A DNA stretch of 64,000 nt. Source: JANMCE01 sp031410595. Lineage in GTDB: Bacteria; Actinomycetota; Acidimicrobiia; Acidimicrobiales; Ilumatobacteraceae. The stretch spans positions 124,001 through 188,000 of the forward strand of contig JANNZM010000104.1 of NCBI GenBank assembly GCA_031410595.1. The letters are read 5' to 3'. The notes beneath the pieces are model-generated. The model was not told where the DNA came from and ran no database searches. It worked only from the letters and a program-made list of their open reading frames with translations. Below, piece after piece: positions 44,979 to 53,285 of this stretch; the stretch's first letter is position 1; each line of letters opens with the position of its first letter. A program made the position numbers and the translations under genes.

Positions 44979-45920
44979 TCAGTGATGCGCTTCTAACCAA
45001 CGTTCGGCGTCGATGGCGGCCATGCAGCCCGAACCGGCAGCAGTGATGGCTTGGCGGTAAGTGTGATCCTGCACATCGCCGCAGGCGAACACACCATCGA
45101 TGTTGGTGTAGGTGGAACCGGGCCGCGTGATGAGGTAGCCGCTGTCTTCCATATCGAGAATGCCGCTGAAAAGGCCGGTGTTCGGCACATGGCCAATAGC
45201 AATGAAAATGCCGGTGATGTCGAGGTTGGACTGCTCTCCGGTCTTGGTGTTCTGCACCACAGCGCCCTCAAGCTTGTCCTGGCCTTTGAGGTCGACCACC
45301 TGATGGTTCCACAGGAACTTCATCTTCGGATTGGCCATGGCGCGGTCCTGCATGATCTTTGAGGCCCGCAGCACATCTCGGCGCACCACGAGGGTGACGG
45401 TACTGGCGAACTTGGTGAGGAAAATGGCCTCCTCGAGCGCTGAATCGCCGCCACCGACGACGGCGATATCTTGGCCACGAAAGAAGAACCCGTCACACGT
45501 GGCGCAGGTAGATAAACCGTGCCCAAGCAGGCGCGATTCGGCTTCAAGGCCGAGCATCAGCGATTGCGCGCCGGTCGCTATGATGACGGCATCGGCGGTG
45601 TAGACCTCGTCATGGGTGTGGACGACGAAGGGGCGTTGGCCGGTTTCGATCTTGGTGACCTTGGTGGTGACGTAGGTGGCACCGAAGCGGGCGGCCTGCT
45701 CGCGGAATTTCATCATGAGTTCAGGGCCCATGATGCCATCGGGGAAGCCCGGGAAATTCTCGACTTCAGTGGTGAGCATAAGCTGCCCGCCCGGCTGATC
45801 GGATGTGGACGACGGCTCGCCTTCGATGACCAGCGGTGCCAGATTGGCGCGGGCCGTGTAGATGGCCGCAGTGAGGCCGGCCGGACCCGAACCGATGATG
45901 AGAACGTGATGGTGCGACAT
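44979..45920 (-). CDS. trxB: Thioredoxin reductase
   Basis: The 313-residue flavoenzyme has the FAD motif LIIGSGPAGLTAAIYTARA, the redox pair in STCATCDGFFF, the NADPH motif VVGGGDSALEEA and the C-terminal FAD motif GVFACGDVQDHTYRQAITAA. It passes electrons from NADPH to TrxA, encoded 46 bases downstream. The size is normal for the low-molecular-weight class. Confidence 0.97.
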   Translation of the reverse strand: MSHHHVLIIGSGPAGLTAAIYTARANLAPLVIEGEPSSTSDQPGGQLMLTTEVENFPGFPDGIMGPELMMKFREQAARFGATYVTTKVTKIETGQRPFVVHTHDEVYTADAVIIATGAQSLMLGLEAESRLLGHGLSTCATCDGFFFRGQDIAVVGGGDSALEEAIFLTKFASTVTLVVRRDVLRASKIMQDRAMANPKMKFLWNHQVVDLKGQDKLEGAVVQNTKTGEQSNLDITGIFIAIGHVPNTGLFSGILDMEDSGYLITRPGSTYTNIDGVFACGDVQDHTYRQAITAAGSGCMAAIDAERWLEAHH

Positions 45921-45922
45921 GG

Positions 45923-46228
45923 TCAGACAGCTTCCTTCGTGTGCCGCATGCGGAGCAACACGAGCCCGATGATGAGAAACAGCAGGCCCGTGATGCCATG
46001 CGCGATCCAGACCCGGTGACCCGTGGCGACCACGACCAGCCGGACCGCCATGACGGCCAGCAGAGCAAGCGCGAACAGGGCGATGATGGCGGCCATCAGG
46101 CCGAACACGACGGTGCGCATAACTTTGATCACGCGATTGGTTGCGGTATCACGAACGAGGCCTACGCCCTGCTCCAACTTGGCCGTGAGCGCGGTGATCC
46201 AGTCGTCGGTGGTTGACTCGTCAGGCAT
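45923..46228 (-). CDS. Small two-helix membrane protein
   Basis: The 101-residue protein has an N-terminal cytosolic helix (TALTAKLEQGVGLVRDTATN) and two membrane segments (TVVFGLMAAIIALFALALLA and WIAHGITGLLFLIIGLVLLR). It resembles actinobacterial DUF1469-type or phage-holin-superfamily-like small proteins but I cannot name it. It lies two bases upstream of trxB and probably shares its transcript. The start is ATG 46228 (MPDESTTDDW), with AAGGTGG upstream; the frame is open to 46309. Confidence 0.7.
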   Translation of the reverse strand: MPDESTTDDWITALTAKLEQGVGLVRDTATNRVIKVMRTVVFGLMAAIIALFALALLAVMAVRLVVVATGHRVWIAHGITGLLFLIIGLVLLRMRHTKEAV

Positions 46229-46260
46229 ATGCCCCACCTTACCGGTGCTGACAACCCCGC

Positions 46261-47259
46261 TCAGCTTTGGGCCAAATCCTTTATCGGGATGTTCGCAACG
46301 GGAGTGCAACCGTTCACTGCGAGCACGACCAGAGTCTGGTTGATCTGGTCGATGAAGACGATGGCCGGCTGACCGTTCCAGAGAATTTGCACCGACAGGC
46401 GTGGCACCCCGCGCGGGTCGGGGCAGACCAGCGTGGTTTGGGCGGACGGGTTGGCTGCGGACGCGACCACGAGGTCTTTCAACTCTTGCAACGTGAGCAA
46501 CGGCAGCGGCGCACCGGCCGCGGTTGTTGGTGCACCCGTGGCAGGAGCCGAAGTGCTGCTGGCATTGGAAGCCGCCGGAGCTGCAGTCGTGGCACTTGAG
46601 ATCGCGGCGGTGGTTGCTGCCGCGACGGTGGTTGCTGCTGCCGCAGTTGTGGCAGCCGGCGCGGCAGTGGTTGCCGCTGCTGCTGTCGTCGCGGCGGTTC
46701 TTGCTGGCAAGGCAGCCGGTGCTGCGGTCGTGGCTGGCGCAACGGCCCCCACAGGTGGCCCGGCATTGAAGTCTGTCGATAGATCCTGCGTCACGTTCGT
46801 CACCTCCGGTGCGCTGACTGCCGCCCCGGATGTCTTTTGAGTGTCGCCACGCGAGCCCGCGCGCACGGCGAAGCCGATACCCATCACCGTAAGGAGCGCC
46901 GCCGCCAGCAGCATCGGAGCCTTCCAGAACGCAGTGCGCCGCCTGTACCGGCCTGAGATCGACGTGACTGGTGCAAGGGGCGGTTCCAGCTCGCCACCTA
47001 ATCGTCCGCTGCCGACGACCCCTCCGACGACGCCATCGTCGACCGTGCCTGCGATTGCAGCGGTGATCATGGCGTCGCGATCGATGCCAGCGGGAGGCTG
47101 GGCCGCCACGGACGATTGCATCGAACGGAGGTCGGCGACGAGCCCCATCAATGCCGGCGATGCCTCCACGTGGGCGCGTTCAGCGGACGTGAGCTCGTTG
47201 TCGAGGTACGCGCTGGCCAACTCCCAGTCGGCATCGTCAAAAGCAAGGAACTCGTTCAT
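46261..47259 (-). CDS. Membrane anti-sigma factor, zinc motif lost
   Basis: The 332-residue protein begins with an anti-sigma domain (DDADWELASAYLDNELTSAERAHVEA, residues about 8-60) but lacks the HxxxCxxC zinc motif. It has one membrane helix (about 118-138, APMLLAAALLTVMGIGFAV), a long Ala/Thr-rich extracellular linker (about 175-245, for example ATTAAAATTVAAATTAA) and a C-terminal domain of about 80 residues with a Cys pair. It is encoded directly after an ECF sigma factor with an ATGA overlap, matching sigM-rsmA of mycobacteria, so it should hold that sigma factor inactive at the membrane. Confidence 0.82.
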   Translation of the reverse strand: MNEFLAFDDADWELASAYLDNELTSAERAHVEASPALMGLVADLRSMQSSVAAQPPAGIDRDAMITAAIAGTVDDGVVGGVVGSGRLGGELEPPLAPVTSISGRYRRRTAFWKAPMLLAAALLTVMGIGFAVRAGSRGDTQKTSGAAVSAPEVTNVTQDLSTDFNAGPPVGAVAPATTAAPAALPARTAATTAAAATTAAPAATTAAAATTVAAATTAAISSATTAAPAASNASSTSAPATGAPTTAAGAPLPLLTLQELKDLVVASAANPSAQTTLVCPDPRGVPRLSVQILWNGQPAIVFIDQINQTLVVLAVNGCTPVANIPIKDLAQS

Positions 47260-47879
47260 GATCCGTCCGTCTGACGTTCGGGTGGCGGTAGCTGGTTCCC
47301 GTGGCGTGTGTCACCCTGGCCTGAAACGTCACCAGAACTGTCGCCAAGCGCGCGCGCCAGCGCCATACGGCCGCGAGCGATACGCGACCGCACGGTGCCA
47401 GGGGGAATCCCGAGAACGGCGGCGATTTCGGCGTAGTCCAAGTCTCCAACATCGCGCAGCACGACTGGCACCCGAAATTCCTCGGGCAGTGCGGCGAGGG
47501 CGGCGTCCAGCCGGAGACGATCGGCGAGCGTGTCATCTGCGGCCGGACCGTCGCCGGTGACATCGAGTCGTTCGAGCTCCGGGAGTCCGACCGCCGGTCG
47601 TCGTTTCCGGCGGCGGAGTTCGTCGAGACAGGCATTTGTGGTCACCCGGTAGAGCCAGGTGGTGATGGAGGATCGACCATCGAAGCGGGGGAGACCGCGC
47701 ACGATGGCGAGCATGGCCTCCTGGGCCGCGTCGGCCGCGTCGGTGTCGTTGCCGGTGATGCGTCGACAGATTGCGAAGACACGATCGAAATGGACGCGCA
47801 AAAAGGCGTCCATGGCTCCCTTGTCCCCGCGTTGTGCGGCGGCCAGGAGAAGGTCGGGATCGCGGCCGTCGATGGCCAG
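47256..47879 (-). CDS. sigM: ECF sigma factor (SigM position), apparent CTG start
   Basis: The protein of about 207 residues has sigma region 2 (DLLLAAAQRGDKGAMDAFLR, DAADAAQEAMLAIVRGLPRF, STTWLYRV-like TTWLYRVTTNACLDELRR) and region 4 (LPEEFRVPVVLRDVGDLDYA, then EIAAVLGIPPGTVRSRIARG). The first region 2 helix (DPDLLLAAAQRGDKGA) is encoded upstream of ATG 47813. Between the kinase stop (TAA 47883-47885) and ATG 47813 there is no ATG, GTG or TTG, only CTG 47879 and CTG further in. I therefore start at CTG 47879. Kinase and sigma share one reading frame separated only by that TAA. The stop overlaps the anti-sigma start. Confidence 0.82.
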   Translation of the reverse strand: MAIDGRDPDLLLAAAQRGDKGAMDAFLRVHFDRVFAICRRITGNDTDAADAAQEAMLAIVRGLPRFDGRSSITTWLYRVTTNACLDELRRRKRRPAVGLPELERLDVTGDGPAADDTLADRLRLDAALAALPEEFRVPVVLRDVGDLDYAEIAAVLGIPPGTVRSRIARGRMALARALGDSSGDVSGQGDTRHGNQLPPPERQTDGS

Positions 47880-47882
47880 AGG

Positions 47883-49526
47883 TTACTTAGCGGCCCGCTT
47901 CACGACGCGCACCTCCGAGACGCGCATCTGGAATGGCAGCCTGCAGGTGCCCGAGCGGCCGAGATGCGTGAACCACACCAGGACGTAGCGACCGGCATTG
48001 TTGCCGAGCGAGAAGCTGGCGCTGCCGGCCGGAATGCTGCTGCCGATCGAGACGGGTTCGCCCCAGTCGGCGAGCGCGGTTCCCACGTTGGGCGCAACGT
48101 AGACGGTGGCTGCCCAGCCGTTGGTTTTGGAGAACACTTCGATGTCGTTGCCAGCCGACGGATTGACCAGTTCGAACACCAGCCCGACACCGATCTTTGG
48201 TCGCATCTGGTCGTTGTCGTAGCAGACCGTCGTCCATTCGGTGGCCGAGTCGTTGTCGGTGAGGAAGTTCAGTTGGGCCGGGTTTTCGGTGCCATCGCCG
48301 GGGGGAGGATCGAACGCGCCCTTGGCCGTCACCCGGTTGGGCCCGGTAGTGATTTCCGTCGTGCTCACGACGGAGCCGCCTGCGAGCGTGACTTCTGGTG
48401 AGGTGCTGGCGACCGGTGGGCCCTCGGGCACCGTTGTGGTCGTGTCGGTGGAACCGCGCACGACGCGGGGGAGCGCGTTGGCGGGTCCGCGTAAGAGCGC
48501 GCCCGCGATCACCCCGGCAATACCGAGCAGGACCACCAGGCCAACGAGCACGAACCAGCGCCCCGGTGTGGCGCCGCGCCCGTATGACGTGGACATCCCG
48601 ACCGGTTCGGCCGCGGCTGCGGCATCGGGCCGCGGTGTGTTGGAAGGAGTGGGATCACGCGACACGATGACCTTGCCGTCGTCGGTCACGGTGCCCTCTA
48701 ACCGCACCAGCGTGTCACGAACCGCCGCGGCCGACGCGGGCCGACCGTCGGGGCTGCGGGTAAGACAGCTGGAGATGAGATCGTCGAGCACACGCGGTAC
48801 ACCGGGGCGAAGGGTGCGTACCGGGCGAACGTTTTTCTGCAGGCGGGCCAGGGCGGTGGCCCCGTCGGTTTCGCCGTCGAACGGCACCTGGCCGGTGAGG
48901 CATTCGTGCAACACGATGCCAAGCGAATACAGGTCGCTGCGCGGTTCGGTGGGCACGCCGAGAACCTGTTCGGGGGAGAGGTATTTCGCCGTCCCGACCA
49001 TCACGTTGTCGAGCGTGAGGTCGTCGGTGCGGCCAACCGCGGTGGCGATGCCGAAGTCGGTGAGCAGCACGCGGTGCGCGGGCGTGATCAAGACGTTGGC
49101 CGGCTTCACATCACGGTGCACCAACCCGCCACGGTGCGCCGCGTCGAGCGCGTCCGACAGCGCAATACCTATGTGCACGGTATCGGCAATTGAGAGGCGG
49201 CCCTCATCGTCGAGGAGTTGGCGCAGTGTGCGGCCGGGCACGAGCTCCATGATGACGGCTTCGAGCCCGTGGTCGTTTACCGAGTCGAACACGTTCACGA
49301 TGTTCGGATGATTGAGGCGGGCCGCGGCGACGGCTTCGCGACGGAAGCGTTCCACCACCAGCGGGTCGGCCGCGAATTCGGCGCGCAACAGCTTCACCGC
49401 CACCTTGCGATCGAGCACGATGTCGGTGGCGGTCCACACCTCGGCCACGCCCCCAAAGGCGAGGGGCCGCTCGAGTCGATAGCGACCGCCAAGGACGCGT
49501 GAGACGACAGTCGGATCCTCGTTCAC
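47883..49526 (-). CDS. Transmembrane Ser/Thr protein kinase with discoidin-like ectodomain
   Basis: The 547-residue protein has a PknB-type kinase domain (about residues 12-270). It has a slightly altered Gly loop LAFGGVAEVW, the catalytic Lys in RKVAVKLL, the HRD loop LVHRDVKPANVLI, DFG as LLTDFGIATAV and the activation segment end YLSPEQVLG, so it looks active. One membrane helix follows (about 325-347, WFVLVGLVVLLGIAGVIAGALL), then an extracellular F5/8-type-C-like domain (about 405-545, LTDNDSATEWTTVCYDNDQ, GRYVLVWFTHLG). In mycobacteria this place holds murJ fused to a pseudokinase and a similar ectodomain. It starts at GTG 49526, upstream of sigM. Confidence 0.88.
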   Translation of the reverse strand: MNEDPTVVSRVLGGRYRLERPLAFGGVAEVWTATDIVLDRKVAVKLLRAEFAADPLVVERFRREAVAAARLNHPNIVNVFDSVNDHGLEAVIMELVPGRTLRQLLDDEGRLSIADTVHIGIALSDALDAAHRGGLVHRDVKPANVLITPAHRVLLTDFGIATAVGRTDDLTLDNVMVGTAKYLSPEQVLGVPTEPRSDLYSLGIVLHECLTGQVPFDGETDGATALARLQKNVRPVRTLRPGVPRVLDDLISSCLTRSPDGRPASAAAVRDTLVRLEGTVTDDGKVIVSRDPTPSNTPRPDAAAAAEPVGMSTSYGRGATPGRWFVLVGLVVLLGIAGVIAGALLRGPANALPRVVRGSTDTTTTVPEGPPVASTSPEVTLAGGSVVSTTEITTGPNRVTAKGAFDPPPGDGTENPAQLNFLTDNDSATEWTTVCYDNDQMRPKIGVGLVFELVNPSAGNDIEVFSKTNGWAATVYVAPNVGTALADWGEPVSIGSSIPAGSASFSLGNNAGRYVLVWFTHLGRSGTCRLPFQMRVSEVRVVKRAAK

Positions 49527-49551
49527 ACCGAACCGCCGATCGGGGAGAACA

Positions 49552-50403
49552 CTAGGAAGCCGGGACCTGGAAGACGACCGCGATCGTGCCCGTGCCGGCG
49601 TGACTGCCGATAACCGGACCGATGTCGCCGATCACGATGGGATGGGGGTAGATCGCCTGCAACTGCGACACCAGCGTGTCGACGTCGGTGGTAGCAGCGT
49701 GCACGACGGCCAAGTTCTCTATGGATCCACGTGTGGCGATCTCGCTGCACACCTTCTCCACCAGGAACGCCATGGCCTTGCTGCGCGTGCGCTGCTTGCC
49801 ACCTTCTTCCACCTTGCCATGGCGTATTTCGATAATTGGCTTGATGGACAGCACCGATGCGAGCAGCGCTTTGGCGTTGCCGATGCGGCCGCCCTTCTTG
49901 AGATTTTCGAGGGTGTCGAGCGCGCCCCATACCTGGGTGCGTTCGGCCAACGACGTGACCAATGCAGCAACCTCGGCCTCGGATGCTCCTTGCGCCGCGC
50001 GGCGCGCCGCAGCGACCGCGATCATGCCCTGGCCAATGGTGACCGACCGCGAATCAACGACGGTGACGCTGATGTCATCGGCGACGGCGCGAGCGGCGAG
50101 CTGGGCCGACTGAATGGTGGCGGACAATTCGCCTGACAGCGAAACCACCACGACACCAGTAGCGCCATCGTCTTTCACCGTGCGGTACGCGACCTCGAAC
50201 GCGCCGGGCGACGGCGCCGCGGTGGAGGGCAGTACGGCTGACGCTTTCGAGCGCCGCCAGAATTCCGCGACACTGAGATCCTGGCGATCGACAAACTCCT
50301 CCGCTCCAAATCGAATGGAGAGCGGCACGATAACGATGCCGAGTTCGTCGGCCAACGTTTGGGGAAGATCACACGCGGAATCAGTAACGATGCGGACAGG
50401 CAC
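49552..50403 (-). CDS. DegV family fatty-acid-binding protein
   Basis: The 283-residue DegV protein shows the N-terminal TDSACDLP motif, LPSTAAPSPGAF with the lipid-binding Thr/Ser, and VVDSRSVTIGQGM and LENLKKGGRIGNAKALL in the second domain. In Firmicutes such FakB proteins bind fatty acids for phosphorylation by FakA. No fakA is visible here, so the partner is unknown. It starts at GTG 50403 and lies 26 bases before the kinase gene on the same strand. Confidence 0.93.
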   Translation of the reverse strand: MPVRIVTDSACDLPQTLADELGIVIVPLSIRFGAEEFVDRQDLSVAEFWRRSKASAVLPSTAAPSPGAFEVAYRTVKDDGATGVVVVSLSGELSATIQSAQLAARAVADDISVTVVDSRSVTIGQGMIAVAAARRAAQGASEAEVAALVTSLAERTQVWGALDTLENLKKGGRIGNAKALLASVLSIKPIIEIRHGKVEEGGKQRTRSKAMAFLVEKVCSEIATRGSIENLAVVHAATTDVDTLVSQLQAIYPHPIVIGDIGPVIGSHAGTGTIAVVFQVPAS

Positions 50404-50412
50404 ACACGAAAA

Positions 50413-52377
50413 CTAACCGGTCGCAGCCTGCGAAGGGTGCCGCAGCGCATCCGCCAGCGCCTGTTTTCGTCGTCGCGTACGCCGGGCATGCGATATCCAC
50501 CATGTCACAAGTACCAGGCCGGCCCCGGCCGAGAGCGCCAGACCGAGACCTCCGTAGGCGATGGCCTGCACGTCGTAGACGCCGGTTGCGAGCAATTGAT
50601 CACCGACCGGCGTGAGCACCTCAAGCGTGACCGGATAGAGACCGTCACGGGTCTCGATCGGCATGTCATCTTTCTGGAACAGGCCGTCGACGATGGTGAC
50701 GATCTGATCATTGGGCACAAAGTCGGCCCTGGCACTACTGAAGTGCAATTTGACCTTGATGGGAGCCGACAGTTTGCTGGTGATGCGGATGGGGATTGCG
50801 CCCTTTCCGGCCGCGACGCTGAAGGTCTGCTTCTCGAGAGGCTCGATAGCGGTTTGCATGGCCTCGGTTGGCGCTTTGGCTGCCGCGATGTAGGCAGCTC
50901 GTTGGATGTCGGTGAGCGCTGTTGACGATGCGACGTTGAGCAGAGCTGTTGTCTCAGCCGGTGGCGTGGTCATCATCGATGTCAGTGCGCCGATGCCAAG
51001 GTTGACCAGCGCCAACTGTCCGCCGACATCGACGGTTGTGACGGGCGGAACCGGTCGAAACGTTCGCGGTGCCGTCGCCTTCACCGTTGGCACATCGCGC
51101 AGGAACTGCTGCACGGTCACTGGGCGTAGGCCACCACTACCGCCGAGGCGCGCCACCAGCGTGTCGAGCGGACCGCCGGCCTCGGCCGACCAGTCGGGGG
51201 GAGCCACCAGCACAACCCCAGGTTGCGTCCCGCTAGGCGGGGGGATGAGTGCTTGGAGTTGGGCAACGAAGCCGTTCACTGCGCTCAGCGCATCATTTCG
51301 GGTGCCGATCAGGGCCTCGAAGTCGTTGGCACCGACAATGGCTGTCAACGCATCGGCACTTGCGTTAGGCGGGACCGTGATCGACACCGGCCCGAGCGGT
51401 CCTATGTCGTCACTAACGACGCGGGTAACCACGGCGGGCAGCGTCACCAGCGAGGTCAACCCACCGGCTCGGGCGAGTTTCAGGCCGTCGCGATCGATTC
51501 CTACCGAAGAAAACCGGGTGCCGGAGTCGGCAACCTCGGCCCCAATCCAGTCGGACAGGATGCGCTTCCCCTGCGCCACCTGCTGCTGATAGATGTCGCG
51601 CAGACCGCTACGGGCAGCCAGCGACGGGTCGATGGTAATGGCAGTGTCGACGATGACCTCACCGCGTTTGGCGATGGTAGCCAGCCGCACTGCCAAGGCG
51701 CGATCCTCTGCGGTGGAGTGCACAAGGGTGTCGATGATGTCGGGTCGGATGGCGAGGGTGAGAGGCACGGTCGGTGCGGTTGCGCCGATGCGGTCGATGA
51801 CGTTGAGACGACTTCGCGTGGCCTCATCCAGAATCCGAGAACCGTCGGGTTGCAACACCGGCACCCGATCCACGGTAAACACCACGGCCACCTCCGCCGG
51901 CCGACTGGTGGGGTCGACCCGAACGAGAAACGTCGTCAGGCGGGCGAGCGTGTTCGATCCCTTCTGTACGCTGATGAGGACTGGGTAAAGGCCGGCGGTA
52001 TTGAGGCGAAATGTGCCCTCGCGCCCGTCGCTGCTGGTGGGCACCGTCAGCGTCACCCGATGGTCGGGGCCGAGTGCGGTGTCGGTCGCAAGTCGCAGCC
52101 CGGGAAAGAACTGTTGGCCGCGTACCTTTCCCTGCATCGCCGCCGCGACGGCAGCCCGATCACCGTCTACAGGCAGGTACACGTCGAGCACAATCGTGGC
52201 GTCGGGTGGCGCGTCGGTGACCTCGACGCTGAACGTCGCCGACCCATCCGGCGGCACCGTCGCCGACTCACCCACCAATTTGATCGCGGTGTCGGCCGCC
52301 GCTGCAGCCGGCTGCCCGGGAACAAGCCCCAAGCAGATCGTTGCAACGACAACAAAAAGCCGACTGAGCCTTCTCAT
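50413..52377 (-). CDS. DUF6049 (Rv3909-like) secreted membrane-anchored protein
   Basis: The 654-residue protein has a signal peptide (MRRLSRLFVVVATICLGLVP, cleavage near AAAA) and a large extracytoplasmic part with Ig-like domains at each end (AIKLVGESATVPPDGSATFS, then APIKVKLHFSSARADF). A C-terminal membrane helix (GGLGLALSAGAGLVLVTWWI) and a basic tail (RRTRRRKQALADALR) complete it. It matches the actinobacterial family represented by Rv3909, encoded beside murJ and sigM. Its function is unknown but the location suggests envelope assembly. ATG 52377 overlaps the stop of the GNAT gene (ATGA). Confidence 0.82.
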   Translation of the reverse strand: MRRLSRLFVVVATICLGLVPGQPAAAAADTAIKLVGESATVPPDGSATFSVEVTDAPPDATIVLDVYLPVDGDRAAVAAAMQGKVRGQQFFPGLRLATDTALGPDHRVTLTVPTSSDGREGTFRLNTAGLYPVLISVQKGSNTLARLTTFLVRVDPTSRPAEVAVVFTVDRVPVLQPDGSRILDEATRSRLNVIDRIGATAPTVPLTLAIRPDIIDTLVHSTAEDRALAVRLATIAKRGEVIVDTAITIDPSLAARSGLRDIYQQQVAQGKRILSDWIGAEVADSGTRFSSVGIDRDGLKLARAGGLTSLVTLPAVVTRVVSDDIGPLGPVSITVPPNASADALTAIVGANDFEALIGTRNDALSAVNGFVAQLQALIPPPSGTQPGVVLVAPPDWSAEAGGPLDTLVARLGGSGGLRPVTVQQFLRDVPTVKATAPRTFRPVPPVTTVDVGGQLALVNLGIGALTSMMTTPPAETTALLNVASSTALTDIQRAAYIAAAKAPTEAMQTAIEPLEKQTFSVAAGKGAIPIRITSKLSAPIKVKLHFSSARADFVPNDQIVTIVDGLFQKDDMPIETRDGLYPVTLEVLTPVGDQLLATGVYDVQAIAYGGLGLALSAGAGLVLVTWWISHARRTRRRKQALADALRHPSQAATG

Positions 52378-53216
52378 GATGTATCGGCGGCGCTTGCCGG
52401 ATTGTCCGAGCGAAGCGAGTCCGAGAGAGACGGAGCGGTAGCGACCGAACGAGGCAATGAAGGGACGTTCCAGCCGATGACGCCGAGCCGTTCGGGCTGG
52501 ACGGCGAAGCCGTGGCGCTCGTACAGGGCGCGGGCGCGGTGGTTGTCCGTTTGGGTATTGATGGTGATGCTGGTCGCGCCCCGGCGGCCGAGCCAACCGA
52601 GGCTGTCGCCCAGCAGCACGCCTGCGTAGCCGCGACCTTGATGGACGGGGTCAACGGCGAGGCGCTGGATGAACCCGCGCGAGCCGTTGGCGCCGCTGAT
52701 GAGGTAGCCGACCGGTTCGTTGTTCACCATCACGGCGCGGAGTCGACTGATGCTGGTAGCGGCCATGGCGTCGGCCAACGCCACCGTGTCGAAATGCCAG
52801 AATCCGCCGAACGCCCGGTAGTCGAGGTGCGCGATGCGGTGGTCGGGGCGATGACGCTGCACCATGCCCGCGCGACGGTGCCAGATTCGGTGCGGCGTCG
52901 GGTCGTGCAGGCTCAACAGAAGCAGTTCCTGCACCAGCGTGCCGCCGGCGGAGAGGAACGGCGCGTAGTCGCAGGGCCGCAGGGCCTGGCTGATGGCCGA
53001 TGGAATACCGCGGGCGTGGCACACGCCAAGGGCGCGTTCCATGAGGTCGGGCCCCGGTGCGTCTCGGTCGGCGAGCAACGCAAGAGTGGCAGGACGCTCT
53101 GTATTGACCGGCGGAATGACTTTGATGGCGCGCCAACCGGCCCGAAGCACGAGCGGCGCCGAGACCCGCGTGCCACGGTTGCCGCTCGATGAAAAAGAGC
53201 GCGGCGCAAGTTTCAC
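52374..53216 (-). CDS. GNAT family N-acetyltransferase
   Basis: The 280-residue protein has a C-terminal GNAT fold (about residues 140-255, LRAVMVNNEPVGYLISG, IQRLAVDPVHQGRGYAGVLL with the acetyl-CoA loop Q-G-R-G-Y-A, and NHRARALYERHGF). An N-terminal part of about 130 residues may be a second, degenerate GNAT-like domain. The last 25 codons (PSLSDSLRSDNPASAADTS) are encoded by a copy of a dispersed GAGCGAAGC-type repeat, so the tail is probably an acquired addition. The start is GTG 53216. Its stop overlaps the DUF6049 start. Confidence 0.82.
   Translation of the reverse strand: MKLAPRSFSSSGNRGTRVSAPLVLRAGWRAIKVIPPVNTERPATLALLADRDAPGPDLMERALGVCHARGIPSAISQALRPCDYAPFLSAGGTLVQELLLLSLHDPTPHRIWHRRAGMVQRHRPDHRIAHLDYRAFGGFWHFDTVALADAMAATSISRLRAVMVNNEPVGYLISGANGSRGFIQRLAVDPVHQGRGYAGVLLGDSLGWLGRRGATSITINTQTDNHRARALYERHGFAVQPERLGVIGWNVPSLPRSVATAPSLSDSLRSDNPASAADTS
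52397..52461. repeat. Dispersed GAGCGAAGC-type repeat, copy A (inside the GNAT gene end)
   Basis: The stretch opens CCGGATTGTCCGAGCGAAGC and later contains GGAGCGGTAGCGACCGAAC. A second copy with the same opening and GGAGCGGTAGCGACC block lies at 63317-63430. Here it encodes the C-terminal tail of the acetyltransferase. Confidence 0.65.
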
Positions 53217-53273
53217 TGGAGGTGAACGGTAGTGGGGCCGCGCCCGATCCGACCACCACGCCCCGTTCGCGCA

Positions 53274-53279
53274 TAGAAC
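53274..53279 (+). promoter_or_regulatory. -10 box of the LprG-like lipoprotein gene (leaderless)
   Basis: TAGAAC is followed by six bases and GTG 53286. The hexamer and spacing are identical to those of the UvrD-like gene at 8736. Confidence 0.4.
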
Positions 53280-53285
53280 AGGGGG

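Noticed and set aside
46479..46769. Long open frames on both strands over the Ala/Thr-rich part of the anti-sigma gene, and a possible tandem repeat array
   Set aside because: The periodicity is simple Ala/Thr codon repetition coding for a linker, not a separate repeat or gene.
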